A DNA stretch of 64,000 bases. Origin: Halorubrum alkaliphilum (GTDB taxonomy: Archaea > Halobacteriota > Halobacteria > Halobacteriales > Haloferacaceae). Location of the stretch: positions 124,001 through 188,000 of the forward strand of contig NZ_JAGGKQ010000004.1 of NCBI RefSeq assembly GCF_017873815.1, given 5' to 3'. Below are positions 33,578 to 41,729 of this stretch, one piece after another. Numbering within the stretch: position 1 is the first letter of the stretch; each line of letters starts with the position of its first letter. Both the position numbers and the translations under genes were made by a program. The notes beneath the pieces were generated by a model that saw only the letters and a list, made by a program, of their open reading frames with translations, was not told where the DNA came from and did no database searches.

Positions 33578-34867
33578 TTAAGTGCCGTGCTCCCAGCTGC
33601 CCATGTACTCGCGCTGTTCGGCGGAAAGCGAGTCGTGGTCGACGCCCTCGGCGGCGAGTTTGATCTCGGCGACCTCGCGGTCGAGGTCGTCGGGAACGTC
33701 GTGGACGCCGGCCTCGTAGGCCGCACCGTTCTCGGCGAGTTCGCGGACGACGACCGCCTGAACGCCGAAGCTCTGGTCCATCACCTCGACCGGGTGGCCG
33801 AGCGCGATGGGGGCAGCGAGGTTGACGAGGCGACCCTCGGCGAGCACGTTGAGCACGCGCCCGTCGGGCATCTCGAAGCCCTCGACGCCGTCACGCGCCT
33901 CGAAGCGGTCGACCGCGAGGTCGTCGAGCTCCTCTAAGTTGATCTCCACGTCGAAGTGGCCCGCGTTCGCGAGGAGCACGCCGTCGGACATGACCTCGAA
34001 GTGCTCGCGCGTGATCACGTCGCGGTTGCCCGTCGTCGTGACGAACACGTCGCCTTTCTGTGCGGCCTCCGCCATCGGCAACACCTCGTAGCCCTCCATG
34101 TGGGCTTCGAGCGCCTTGCGCGGGTCGACCTCACAGACGATCACGTTGGCGTTCTGTCCGGCCGCCTTCTTCGCGACGCCCTTCCCGCAGTAGCCGAACC
34201 CGCCGACGACGACGTTCTTCCCCGCGAACGAGAGGTTCGTCGTCATCGCGATGGTCGCCAGCGAGGACTCACCCGTGCCGTGAACGTTGTCGAACAGCCG
34301 CTTCATCGGCGTGTCGTTTACCGCAAAGACAGGGTAGTGAAGCTCGTCCTCGTCGTCCATCGCGCGCAGGCGGTGGACGCCGGTCGTCGTCTCCTCGGCT
34401 CCGCCGATGATGGAGTCGATCAGCTCGGGGTACTCCTCGTGGACGAGTTTGACCATGTCCATCCCGTCGTCGACCGTGATCGTCGGCTCGTGGGCGACGA
34501 CCGCGTGCATCGCGTCGTAGTACTCCTCGTCGCCGACGCCGCGCACGGCGTAGGAGGTTATCGACTCGTGCTCGTTCAACGCCGCGGAGACATCGTCGTG
34601 CGTCGACAGCGGGTTACAGCCGGTGATCGCGACCTCCGCGCCACCCTCGGCGAGCAGCTCGACGAGGTTCGCGGTCTTCGCTTCCACGTGCATCGCCATC
34701 GCGATGACCTCGCCGTCGAGGGGCTGCTCGGCGACAAACTCCTCGCGCAACGACTCCAGGATCGGCATGTGCTGGAGCGCCCAATCCATCTTGCGGCGGC
34801 CCTCCTCGCGGGCCGAGTCGGGATCTGACAGGTGGTGTGTTACCGGCGAATACGTGCTCTCGCTCAT
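33578..34867 (-). CDS. ahcY: Adenosylhomocysteinase
   Basis: A 429-residue NAD-dependent enzyme splitting S-adenosylhomocysteine to adenosine and homocysteine. Motifs: NDTPMKRLFDNVHGTGESS, the NAD-binding GKNVVVGGFGYCGKGVAKKAAGQNANVIVCEVDP, and DVFVTTTGNRDVI with LLANAGHFDVEI. The C-terminus is EYMGSWEHGT rather than the eukaryotic KYDHYRY-type tail. Three in-frame starts (34885 GTG, 34873, 34867) exist; a TTTAG box at 34891-34897 makes 34867 the best. It follows the MTA/SAH deaminase gene on the same strand, so both act on SAH. Confidence 0.94.
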   Translation of the reverse strand: MSESTYSPVTHHLSDPDSAREEGRRKMDWALQHMPILESLREEFVAEQPLDGEVIAMAMHVEAKTANLVELLAEGGAEVAITGCNPLSTHDDVSAALNEHESITSYAVRGVGDEEYYDAMHAVVAHEPTITVDDGMDMVKLVHEEYPELIDSIIGGAEETTTGVHRLRAMDDEDELHYPVFAVNDTPMKRLFDNVHGTGESSLATIAMTTNLSFAGKNVVVGGFGYCGKGVAKKAAGQNANVIVCEVDPRKALEAHMEGYEVLPMAEAAQKGDVFVTTTGNRDVITREHFEVMSDGVLLANAGHFDVEINLEELDDLAVDRFEARDGVEGFEMPDGRVLNVLAEGRLVNLAAPIALGHPVEVMDQSFGVQAVVVRELAENGAAYEAGVHDVPDDLDREVAEIKLAAEGVDHDSLSAEQREYMGSWEHGT

Positions 34868-34936
34868 GTCCATCGGTTGGCTCACCGCGCACTAAACGCT
34901 GCCGACACGGGCGGAAGAACGGAATCGCGATCTCGA

Positions 34937-36256
34937 TCAGCCCGCGTCTTCCGCGCGAGCGACGACGCCGGCCGCGGCCTCGGCGGCGCGCTCGCGGACG
35001 GCCTCGACATCGAGGGTGAGCACGTCCCGGTCGCGCATCAGCACCTCGCCGTCACACACCGTGTGGCGCACGTCGTGTCCGCTCGCGGCGTACGCGAGGT
35101 GCGAGACGAGGTCGTGAACCGGCGTCAGGTGTGGGGCGTCGAGGTCAACGACGGCGAGGTCCGCGGCGGCTCCCTCTGCGATCCGACCGCCCGGGAGCCC
35201 GAGCGCGTCCGCGCCCGCCGCGGTCGCCATCTCCACGACCGCCTCGGCGGGGACGGCGCTGGCGTCCTCGGCGGCGAGCTTCCCGACCATCGCGGCGTCG
35301 CGCATCTCGTCGAACAGGTCGAGGTCGTTGTTCGAGGCCGCGCCGTCGGTGCCGAGCGCGACCGTGACGCCCGCGTCGCGCATGCGCTGGACAGGGGCCA
35401 TTCCGCTGGCGAGTTTCATGTTCGAGGCCGGACAGTGGACGACGGCGGTTCCCGACTCCGCGAGCAGATCGATCTCCGCGCCGTCGACGTGGACCCCGTG
35501 CGCGAAGAAGTCTTCAGGGCCGAGCACGCCGATGTCGTCCGCGTACTCGATCGGTCGCTGCCCGCCCTCGTCGACGATCGGATCGACCTCGTCGGTCGTC
35601 TCGTTGGCGTGGAGGTGGATCGGGACGCCAGCCTCGCGCGCCTCGTCAACGCCCTCCCGGAGGAACTCCTCACCAACGGTCGTCAAGGAGTGCGGCATGA
35701 ACGCGGTTCGGATCCGGCCGTCGGCCGCCCCGTCCAACTCCGCAGCGACGGCGAGGCTCTCCTCGACGTCGGCGGCCGCCGCCGCGTCGTCCTTGCCGAC
35801 CGTGACGGCACCGTGCCCGAGTCGTGCGCGCAGCCCCGCGCGGTCGACGACGTCCGCCACGCGGTCCACCGCGAAGTACATGTCCGCGAACGCGGTCGTT
35901 CCCGACCGGATCATCTCGACGACGCCGAGTTCGGCACCCGCCTCGACGTCGTCGGGCGTGAGTTCGGCCTCGACCGGCCAGATGTCCTCGCGAAGCCACG
36001 CATCGAGCGGTTTGTCGTCGGCGTACCCCCGTAGAAGCGTCATCGCGACGTGCGTGTGTGCGTTGACGAGCCCGGGAATGACGAGCGATCCCTCAGCGTC
36101 GAGGGTCTCGGTCGCCGCATCCGTCGCGTCCGCGACCTCGTTCGGGGCACCGACCGCACGGATCGTTCCCGCGTCGCGATCGATGACGACGTCCGCCCGC
36201 TCCACGCGACCGTCCGGCCGCAACGCTCGCCCGCCGGTAACACACAGGGTGTTCAT
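34937..36256 (-). CDS. 5-methylthioadenosine / S-adenosylhomocysteine deaminase
   Basis: A 439-residue amidohydrolase of the Trz/Atz group. The metal site includes VIPGLVNAHTHVAMTLLRGYADD (HxH near residue 65), IHLHANET, FFAHGVHVDGAEI and TVALGTDGAASNNDLDLFDEMRDAA with the catalytic Asp. The family deaminates the adenine ring of MTA, SAH or adenosine. Its position before ahcY, 69 bp upstream on the same strand, supports a place in SAM-cycle salvage. ATG 36256 gives MNTLCVTGGRAL; the longer frame adds nothing conserved. Confidence 0.87.
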   Translation of the reverse strand: MNTLCVTGGRALRPDGRVERADVVIDRDAGTIRAVGAPNEVADATDAATETLDAEGSLVIPGLVNAHTHVAMTLLRGYADDKPLDAWLREDIWPVEAELTPDDVEAGAELGVVEMIRSGTTAFADMYFAVDRVADVVDRAGLRARLGHGAVTVGKDDAAAAADVEESLAVAAELDGAADGRIRTAFMPHSLTTVGEEFLREGVDEAREAGVPIHLHANETTDEVDPIVDEGGQRPIEYADDIGVLGPEDFFAHGVHVDGAEIDLLAESGTAVVHCPASNMKLASGMAPVQRMRDAGVTVALGTDGAASNNDLDLFDEMRDAAMVGKLAAEDASAVPAEAVVEMATAAGADALGLPGGRIAEGAAADLAVVDLDAPHLTPVHDLVSHLAYAASGHDVRHTVCDGEVLMRDRDVLTLDVEAVRERAAEAAAGVVARAEDAG

Positions 36257-36363
36257 ACGCTCCGATCCCGTCGCCCGCACCAAACGCCTTCGGTTCCGAC
36301 GTGCCAGACGGAAGTTCTCCCAGTTGCTCTCGATGCGGCAGCAGAGGACAACTGTTCGGATCG

Positions 36364-37260
36364 ATGTCGTTCCCCGATGGCCTTACTCCGGTCGAGGCCC
36401 TCCGTTCGATAGTGACGGTCGACATCCACACACATACGTCCTACTCGGACGGGTCCGGAATCCCGCTCATGCTCGACGCCGCCGAGTCGGCCGGGCTCGA
36501 TGCGGTCGGGTTCGCGGACCACTGTAGCCTGAGCCGAGCGTGGCGGGACGAACGGTTGCTGTGGAACCGCAACTTCGATCGGACGTACACCCGTCGCCGC
36601 GAGGCGATCGGGATCGCCGACGCCCGCACCGACCTGTCTGTCTATGACGCCGTCGAGATGGATTACGAGCCCGCATTGGAGCCCGCGATCGAGGCGTTCC
36701 TCGACGACGCCGGATTCGACTACGCGCTCGGAAGCGTCCACTACGTCGCCGGCAAACAGGTGTTCCCGTTCGAGTCGTTCACCGATGTGAGCGACGCAGA
36801 GCGTCGGGCGTTCGTCGACGACTACTACGACGCGGTCGTTTCGCTGGTCGACTCGGAGCTGTTCGACGTGCTCGCACACGTTGATCTCGTGGAGAACCAT
36901 CCGGCGCTCAACGGACTCACCACCGACGCCCATCGGGAGCGGGTCGCGGCCGCCTGCGCGGACTCTCGGACCGTTCCGGAGATCAACGCCGGTCGAGCCG
37001 GGGAACGGGGCGAGTTCGATCTCTTTCACCCCACCGAACCGTTCATCCGAGCGTTCCGCGACCACGGCATCCGGTTCGTCGTCGGGACCGACGCACACGA
37101 CCCCGAGGATTTCGCTGACCGGGTGCCACTGCTGGAACGATGTCTCGAAGAGCAGGGAATCGAACCGCTTGAGGTTGAGACGCTGTGTAGCGAAGTCGAC
37201 GGTGGCCGGTCGTCGAGCGCTTCCGAGACGGGCGTCCCGGATCCCTCCGAAGCCCCTTAG
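36364..37260 (+). CDS. PHP-domain phosphoesterase (histidinol-phosphatase-like)
   Basis: A 298-residue protein. Metal-ligand motifs of the PHP family are seen: DIHTHTSYSDGSG (near residue 20), GFADHCSLSRAW, DYALGSVHYVAGKQVFPFES, VLAHVDLVENHP, and FVVGTDAHDPEDFADRVP at the end. It probably hydrolyses a phosphate ester or a nucleotide. It precedes mptD by 24 bp on the same strand, so the pair may form an operon and the phosphatase may act on a pterin or another small phosphate. The start is uncertain (36301, 36364 and GTG 36412 are all in frame). Confidence 0.78.
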   Translation: MSFPDGLTPVEALRSIVTVDIHTHTSYSDGSGIPLMLDAAESAGLDAVGFADHCSLSRAWRDERLLWNRNFDRTYTRRREAIGIADARTDLSVYDAVEMDYEPALEPAIEAFLDDAGFDYALGSVHYVAGKQVFPFESFTDVSDAERRAFVDDYYDAVVSLVDSELFDVLAHVDLVENHPALNGLTTDAHRERVAAACADSRTVPEINAGRAGERGEFDLFHPTEPFIRAFRDHGIRFVVGTDAHDPEDFADRVPLLERCLEEQGIEPLEVETLCSEVDGGRSSSASETGVPDPSEAP

Positions 37261-37283
37261 GCCGACGCGACCGCAGTGTCGAC

Positions 37284-37634
37284 ATGGCAAGCGACGCTCA
37301 GCAGGCGTGTTTCGAGGCGGGGATCAAGTTCGGCTCACTGTACCACCAGTTCGCGGGAACGCCCGTGAGCCCGTCCAGCACACGAAGTCTGGAGACCGCG
37401 ATGGCGGAATCGATCGAGAACCAGCCCTTCTGTGAGTCCGTGAGCGTCGAGATTCACGATGACCGCGTCGCGGACGCGATCGATCACGAGAACGGGTACA
37501 CCGAACTTACGGGGTCGCTGATGGATGTCGAGATGCGAATCGACCACGAGGGGGTCGTCGTCAACACTCAAATGACGATGCGGGACGGCTATCCGCTGAT
37601 GGAGTTGGTCTCGGTCGTGGACGGCGGCGATTGA
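37284..37634 (+). CDS. mptD: Archaeal dihydroneopterin aldolase MptD
   Basis: A 116-residue protein beginning MASDAQQACFEAGIKFGSLYHQFAGTPVSPSSTRSLETAMAESIENQPFCESVSVEI. This matches the archaeal dihydroneopterin aldolase family (formerly DUF372), which converts dihydroneopterin to 6-hydroxymethyl-dihydropterin and glycolaldehyde for folate or methanopterin synthesis. In haloarchaea the product feeds folate. It sits 24 bp behind the PHP gene and converges on the GTPase gene. Confidence 0.85.
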   Translation: MASDAQQACFEAGIKFGSLYHQFAGTPVSPSSTRSLETAMAESIENQPFCESVSVEIHDDRVADAIDHENGYTELTGSLMDVEMRIDHEGVVVNTQMTMRDGYPLMELVSVVDGGD

Positions 37635-37667
37635 GGACGACGAGGGTCAAAAGAGGACCGGGGACCG

Positions 37668-39290
37668 TCACTCCACGTCGCGGACGGTCCCGACGCCCTT
37701 GCTCGATCCCTCGCGGAAGACGAACCGCTGCCCTTCCTCGATCAGATACGGACGGAACTTGAATCGGACTCGCGCGTGACCGGTGTCGCCGGGGAGCAGC
37801 CGTCCCTCCGCGGGATCGAACACCGCGGCCTCCGAGAGCGTTTCGAGGTGGACAACTGGCTCGTATCCCTCCTGTATCCGTGTCGGATGGTTGAGCACCA
37901 TCACCTCGGCCTCGAACTCCCGGACCGGTTCCGGGTCGCTCTCTCGGGGGACCAGGGCCATCCCGCGCTCTATTTCGGACTCGTCGACGCCTTTGAGCGC
38001 GATGCCGACGATCCGGCCGGCGGTCGCCTTGTCGACGCGGTGGTAGTGCATCTCGATCGAGCGGACCTCGACCTCGCGGAACGAGCCGTCAGCCATCGGT
38101 CCTAAGAGGAGTTCATCGCCCGCCTCGACCGTTCCGGAGTTGACCGTGCCGGAGGCGACCGCGCCGACGCCAGTTACCTTGTAGCTGCGGTCGATGTACA
38201 TCCGGAACGCCTCGCGCTCGGGTGTCGCGCGCTTCGGGAGCGACTCGAACAGCCGATCAAGCGTGTCGATCCCCTCGCCGCTTACCGCGCTGGTTCGGAG
38301 CAGCGGAACGACCCCTTCGCCGACCTCTGCGACCGCGACATCGACACCGTAGCGATCGACCAACAGTGGCGTCTGGCCGGCGTCACGCAGCATCGACTCG
38401 ACCTCGCGTTCGACCGCGGCGAGTCGCTCGTCCGAGACGGCGTCCGTCTTCGTGACGGCGACGAGGGTTGGCAGCTCCGTCGCGAGCAGGATCCCGAGGT
38501 GTTCCCGGGTCGTCTCCGTCGGGCCGTCGTCGGCTGCGACCGCGAGCAGGCCGTAGTCCAGCTTCTGGCCGACGAGTCCGCGGATCGTCGTCCGGAGCCA
38601 CGGCTCGTGGCCGACCGTGTCGACGAACGAGACCAGCCGGTCGGCCTCCTCGACGATCCGCGCTCGGTCCGACTTCCGGTGCGGGTTGTCCATCCGAACC
38701 GGCTCGTCGGCGTCGTCCGCGAAGCCGTACACCGCGTACGAGAGGTCGGCGGAGAGGCCGCGTTCGACCTCGTGGGGCTGGACATCGAGGAAGCCGCGGG
38801 TGCCGCCCTGCCCGTCGTCGGCCCGTCCCGTGACGAGCGTGCCGACGAGCGTCGATTTCCCGTGGTCGACGTGGCCCGCCGTCCCGATCACGAGGTGGTC
38901 GTCGTCAGCCTCGAACATCCCGCCCTCGCGGACGGTGGCGAGCCCGACGAGCCCTTCGTCGTCGCCGTTGCCGTCCGCGCCCGCGCTCCACGTCTCGACG
39001 TCGGCGATGTGGGCGTCCGCCTCCTCGGCAAGCAGCGAGAGCACGTCCATCGTCTCCGAGAACGTCTCCGGAGCGATCCCCGCCAGTCCGCCGTCGTCGG
39101 TGACGCCGAGGACGTAGGTGGCCTCTCCGTCGCCCGAGAGGACGCGGTGGCGCAGCTGGGCGACGAGCGACTCCATCCGACCGTCCGCGAGGTGTACCTC
39201 GCGGGTGAGCCGTTCCTTGAACTCGATCGCGCCGCCGTCCCGTTCGCCGCGCTCGATGGCCCGCCGTAACGCGGACCGGTCAGCGCTCAT
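37668..39290 (-). CDS. GTPBP1-type translational GTPase
   Basis: A 540-residue GTPase related to EF-1 alpha and GTPBP1. G1 is IGTAGHVDHGKSTLVG (residues about 132-147), G3 is SFVDTVGHEPWLRTTIRGLVGQKLDY, G4 is VAVTKTDAV, and the beta-barrel domains 2 and 3 follow (YKVTGVGAVASGTVNSGTVEAGDELLLGP). The N-terminal 130 residues are family-specific. Eukaryotic GTPBP1 acts in mRNA decay and ribosome rescue; the archaeal role is not set. ATG 39290 is 27 nt after a TTAAG box, and a 9-bp inverted repeat lies just upstream at 39332-39359. Confidence 0.87.
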   Translation of the reverse strand: MSADRSALRRAIERGERDGGAIEFKERLTREVHLADGRMESLVAQLRHRVLSGDGEATYVLGVTDDGGLAGIAPETFSETMDVLSLLAEEADAHIADVETWSAGADGNGDDEGLVGLATVREGGMFEADDDHLVIGTAGHVDHGKSTLVGTLVTGRADDGQGGTRGFLDVQPHEVERGLSADLSYAVYGFADDADEPVRMDNPHRKSDRARIVEEADRLVSFVDTVGHEPWLRTTIRGLVGQKLDYGLLAVAADDGPTETTREHLGILLATELPTLVAVTKTDAVSDERLAAVEREVESMLRDAGQTPLLVDRYGVDVAVAEVGEGVVPLLRTSAVSGEGIDTLDRLFESLPKRATPEREAFRMYIDRSYKVTGVGAVASGTVNSGTVEAGDELLLGPMADGSFREVEVRSIEMHYHRVDKATAGRIVGIALKGVDESEIERGMALVPRESDPEPVREFEAEVMVLNHPTRIQEGYEPVVHLETLSEAAVFDPAEGRLLPGDTGHARVRFKFRPYLIEEGQRFVFREGSSKGVGTVRDVE

Positions 39291-39331
39291 ACCCGCCCGT
39301 AGGCGACAGCCGGGCTTAACGGTTTTCGTGG

Positions 39332-39359
39332 TAGCGATCCCCACGTGAACGGATCGCTA
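39332..39359. promoter_or_regulatory. Inverted repeat upstream of the GTPBP1-type gene
   Basis: A perfect 9-bp palindrome, TAGCGATCC - 10 nt - GGATCGCTA, 42-69 bp before the ATG at 39290 and just beyond its TTAAG box. The size and place fit an operator for a dimeric regulator. No match to a known operator is recognised. Confidence 0.45.
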
Positions 39360-39441
39360 TAGAGATGCGTGGACCGGAGCAATCCCGAACCCGTCCCGTG
39401 TCGCGGATCTCGACTCACTCTCAATTGTAAGCAAGCGACGC

Positions 39442-39810
39442 TCACCGGATCGTCCACCACAGCGACCGGAGTCGATACCCCCACGACCCTTTTTGATACC
39501 CGTTCCAGCCGCTCATACCGCCGGCGAGCGTCGTGGCGTCGTATCCCTGCTCGTCGAGGAACCGCGTCGCTCGCTTGGCGACGATCCCCATCTTACAGAC
39601 AACGACGACGGGCTCGTCGTCCGGAATCTCGCCGAGTCGCTTCCGGAGCGCGGACTTGTCACCCCTCTGGAGGTCGTCGTACACCGGGACGTTGTGGCTG
39701 CCGTCGATCGCGCCTGCCGCGAACTCCGTTTCCGGCCGGATGTCGAGGAGAAACGGTCGGTCGCCGGCGTCGAGACGCTCGTCCAGTTCGTCGGGGCGGA
39801 TCCTACTCAT
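39442..39810 (-). CDS. Rhodanese-like domain protein
   Basis: A 122-residue single rhodanese domain. LLDIRPETEFAAGAIDGSHNVPVYDDL and the active-site loop VVVVCKMGIVAKRATRFL (Cys near residue 79) are typical, followed by GYDATTLAGGMSGWNGY. It probably carries persulfide sulfur for a sulfur-transfer pathway. ATG 39810 gives MSRIRPDELDERL, with a CTTTTAG box 20-25 nt upstream. No sulfur-relay partner is adjacent. Confidence 0.9.
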   Translation of the reverse strand: MSRIRPDELDERLDAGDRPFLLDIRPETEFAAGAIDGSHNVPVYDDLQRGDKSALRKRLGEIPDDEPVVVVCKMGIVAKRATRFLDEQGYDATTLAGGMSGWNGYQKGSWGYRLRSLWWTIR

Positions 39811-39864
39811 ACGATGGAATTGTACTAAAAGCACAAAGCCGTGGTGTTTCGTCTGGGGCGGACC

Positions 39865-40446
39865 TCAGATCGCCGGCAGCCACCACGCCGAGACGCCGAT
39901 GAAGATCACCATCCCGAACACGTCGACGACGTTCGTGACGATGGGGATCGTCGTGTCGTCGGGGTCGATCCCGAGCCGATAGGAGCCGTACGTCGCGAGG
40001 AAGCTGAACACGACCGCGATCACTGCTACCGACATGCCGCTTATAAGCGAGATGACGAGCAGGTCGGCGAGTCCGAGCGGCGCGCCGATGATCTGCCCGA
40101 TTGCCCACGCGCCGAGGGCGAGAGCGGTGAAGATCGTCGCTGCCAGCCCGAACACGGCACCGACGTTCGCCCACAGGGTGCGGTCACGAGGGTCGAAGTC
40201 GGTCGTCCCCAAGTGCATTCGTGTCGAGAGCCGCGAACTCAGGATTGCGCCGAGATTCCCGCCCATATCGACCATCGTCGGCACCATCACCGCGAGCAGC
40301 CCGTACTGATCGAGCAGTTCCTCGGCGTCTTCGAGGGTGATCCCCGCCCAGAGAACGATGATAGAGAGGACGACGAGAAGCGGGAACATGTTGGTCACGA
40401 TCTTGCGGGTGTCCCACGACCCCAGCGAGCCGCTCGGAACCACCAT
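39865..40446 (-). CDS. MgtE-like divalent-cation transporter membrane domain, second half
   Basis: A 193-residue protein with five transmembrane segments resembling the MgtE integral membrane domain (PF01769). The signature VMVPTMVDMGGNLGAILSSRLSTRMHLG (residues 55-80) and IPIVTNVVDVFGMVIFIGVSAWWL near the end match the pore helices, including the conserved Asp of the ion path. It lacks the cytosolic N and CBS domains that sense Mg2+ in bacterial MgtE. Its start overlaps the stop of the partner by 1 nt (TGATG), so the two probably assemble into one channel. Confidence 0.85.
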   Translation of the reverse strand: MVVPSGSLGSWDTRKIVTNMFPLLVVLSIIVLWAGITLEDAEELLDQYGLLAVMVPTMVDMGGNLGAILSSRLSTRMHLGTTDFDPRDRTLWANVGAVFGLAATIFTALALGAWAIGQIIGAPLGLADLLVISLISGMSVAVIAVVFSFLATYGSYRLGIDPDDTTIPIVTNVVDVFGMVIFIGVSAWWLPAI

Positions 40447-41015
40447 CAGATCAGCACCTCAATGACGATCACAGCGAGGAACAGGAACGCCATGCCGAAC
40501 ACGTCACCCAGCGTAGTGACGATCGGTCCCACAAGGTTGTCCGGGTCGTAGCCGGCTTTATATCCGGTGAAGATGAGCAACAACAGCCCGAATATCAGCA
40601 CAAACGACGTGAGCACGCCCGCGATGAGCATGATCCCCACCAGTTCGACGAGTGCGGCCGACTCTCGTCCGAGAAGTGTGAGCGCGCCCCACGAGATGAA
40701 CCCGATCACGATCGAAATACCGATTCCATTAATAAAGGACGCGAGCACGGCGTTTACCAGTCGTTCGCTCCGTTCAAACCGCGGGTCGATCAGCCCTTGA
40801 TGTAGGCCGCTGGCGATCCGTCCGCCGAGTGCGCCGTACACGTTCCCACGCGTTGCGAGAAACACGGGAACCATGACGAGCAGTCCGGGGAACCGATCGA
40901 CACTTTCGAGCATGCCCTCGAGAACCAATCCGGCAAACAGTCCACCTCCGAGTGCGATAACGAGAACGGGGAGCGCCTCGCGGTAGATCGACCAGAAGTC
41001 ACGACGGACACTCAT
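40446..41015 (-). CDS. MgtE-like divalent-cation transporter membrane domain, first half
   Basis: A 189-residue protein homologous to the downstream gene: LLVMVPVFLATRGNVYGALGGRIASGLHQG and VGPIVTTLGDVFGMAFLFLAVIVIEVLI match the same two pore motifs. Again no cytosolic sensor domain is present. Together the two give a two-chain version of the MgtE pore. Mg2+ or another divalent ion is the likely substrate. Start ATG 41015; the second gene follows with translational coupling. Confidence 0.85.
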   Translation of the reverse strand: MSVRRDFWSIYREALPVLVIALGGGLFAGLVLEGMLESVDRFPGLLVMVPVFLATRGNVYGALGGRIASGLHQGLIDPRFERSERLVNAVLASFINGIGISIVIGFISWGALTLLGRESAALVELVGIMLIAGVLTSFVLIFGLLLLIFTGYKAGYDPDNLVGPIVTTLGDVFGMAFLFLAVIVIEVLI

Positions 41016-41076
41016 AGAATGTACTGACCCAATTTTTGTTTAAAACTACCGGAAGAGACGATCGCTTCGGGCGTGG

Positions 41077-41619
41077 TCACGGGTCCGTGTCGGGCAGTCG
41101 CTCCGCGTGTTCAACGACGACACGTCCGAGGCGCTCCGTACGGTCTCGTAGCGAGTCGTCACGAAACGTTCCGTCGGCGGCGACAGCCGAGGACGCGCCT
41201 CGGATACCCACCTCATGGGGGACGACCCACGCGTGGACGTTCCGGAACGTCGACCGGAGGTGTTCGAGCGTGCCTCCGTACGAACCGCCACCCGCAGTCG
41301 TCAACAGGCCGACCGCGGTGTACTCGTACTCCTCGGAGCCGCAAAAGTCGTGGAAGTTCTTAAAGGTCGAGGAGTAGGAGCCACGGTACACCGGCGACCC
41401 GGCGATCACGCCGTCGGCCTCGCGAACGATCGCTTTCAGCCGGTCGCTCTCGCCTTGTTCGTCCTCGTTGGGGTGATATAAGGGGAGATCTACCGCACCC
41501 AGATCGATGAGATCCGTCTCCGCGCCAGCCCTCGCAGCCGCGCCGAGCGCCACACGAAGGGCAGCCTTCGTCGTGCTGTTCGTCCGCCGGCTACCGGATA
41601 TGGCGACGACCCTCGTCAT
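41077..41619 (-). CDS. NAD(P)H-dependent FMN reductase family protein
   Basis: A 180-residue flavodoxin-fold protein. The FMN phosphate loop is VVAISGSRRTNSTTKAALRVAL at the N-terminus, and the flavin ring-binding segment is GVIAGSPVYRGSYSSTFKNFHDFCG (residues about 70-95), followed by VGLLTTAGGGSYGGTLEHLRSTF. Members reduce FMN, quinones, azo compounds or chromate. The physiological substrate is not evident. ATG 41619 is chosen because the family starts at the phosphate loop; the ORF is open upstream. Confidence 0.9.
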   Translation of the reverse strand: MTRVVAISGSRRTNSTTKAALRVALGAAARAGAETDLIDLGAVDLPLYHPNEDEQGESDRLKAIVREADGVIAGSPVYRGSYSSTFKNFHDFCGSEEYEYTAVGLLTTAGGGSYGGTLEHLRSTFRNVHAWVVPHEVGIRGASSAVAADGTFRDDSLRDRTERLGRVVVEHAERLPDTDP

Positions 41620-41729
41620 ACCGGCCCCTCGCGGAGGACGGGCAAAAACGCGGCGAGTCCACCCCGGAGTTCGCTCAGATATCGACGACGACACCGGCCA
41701 TTATGGTCCCGGCCGTCGAGAGTGTAGCT

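Noticed and set aside
40036-40046. TTATAAG box inside the MgtE-like gene
   Set aside because: It is within a conserved transmembrane segment on the coding strand's complement and leads to no gene, so it is probably codon coincidence.
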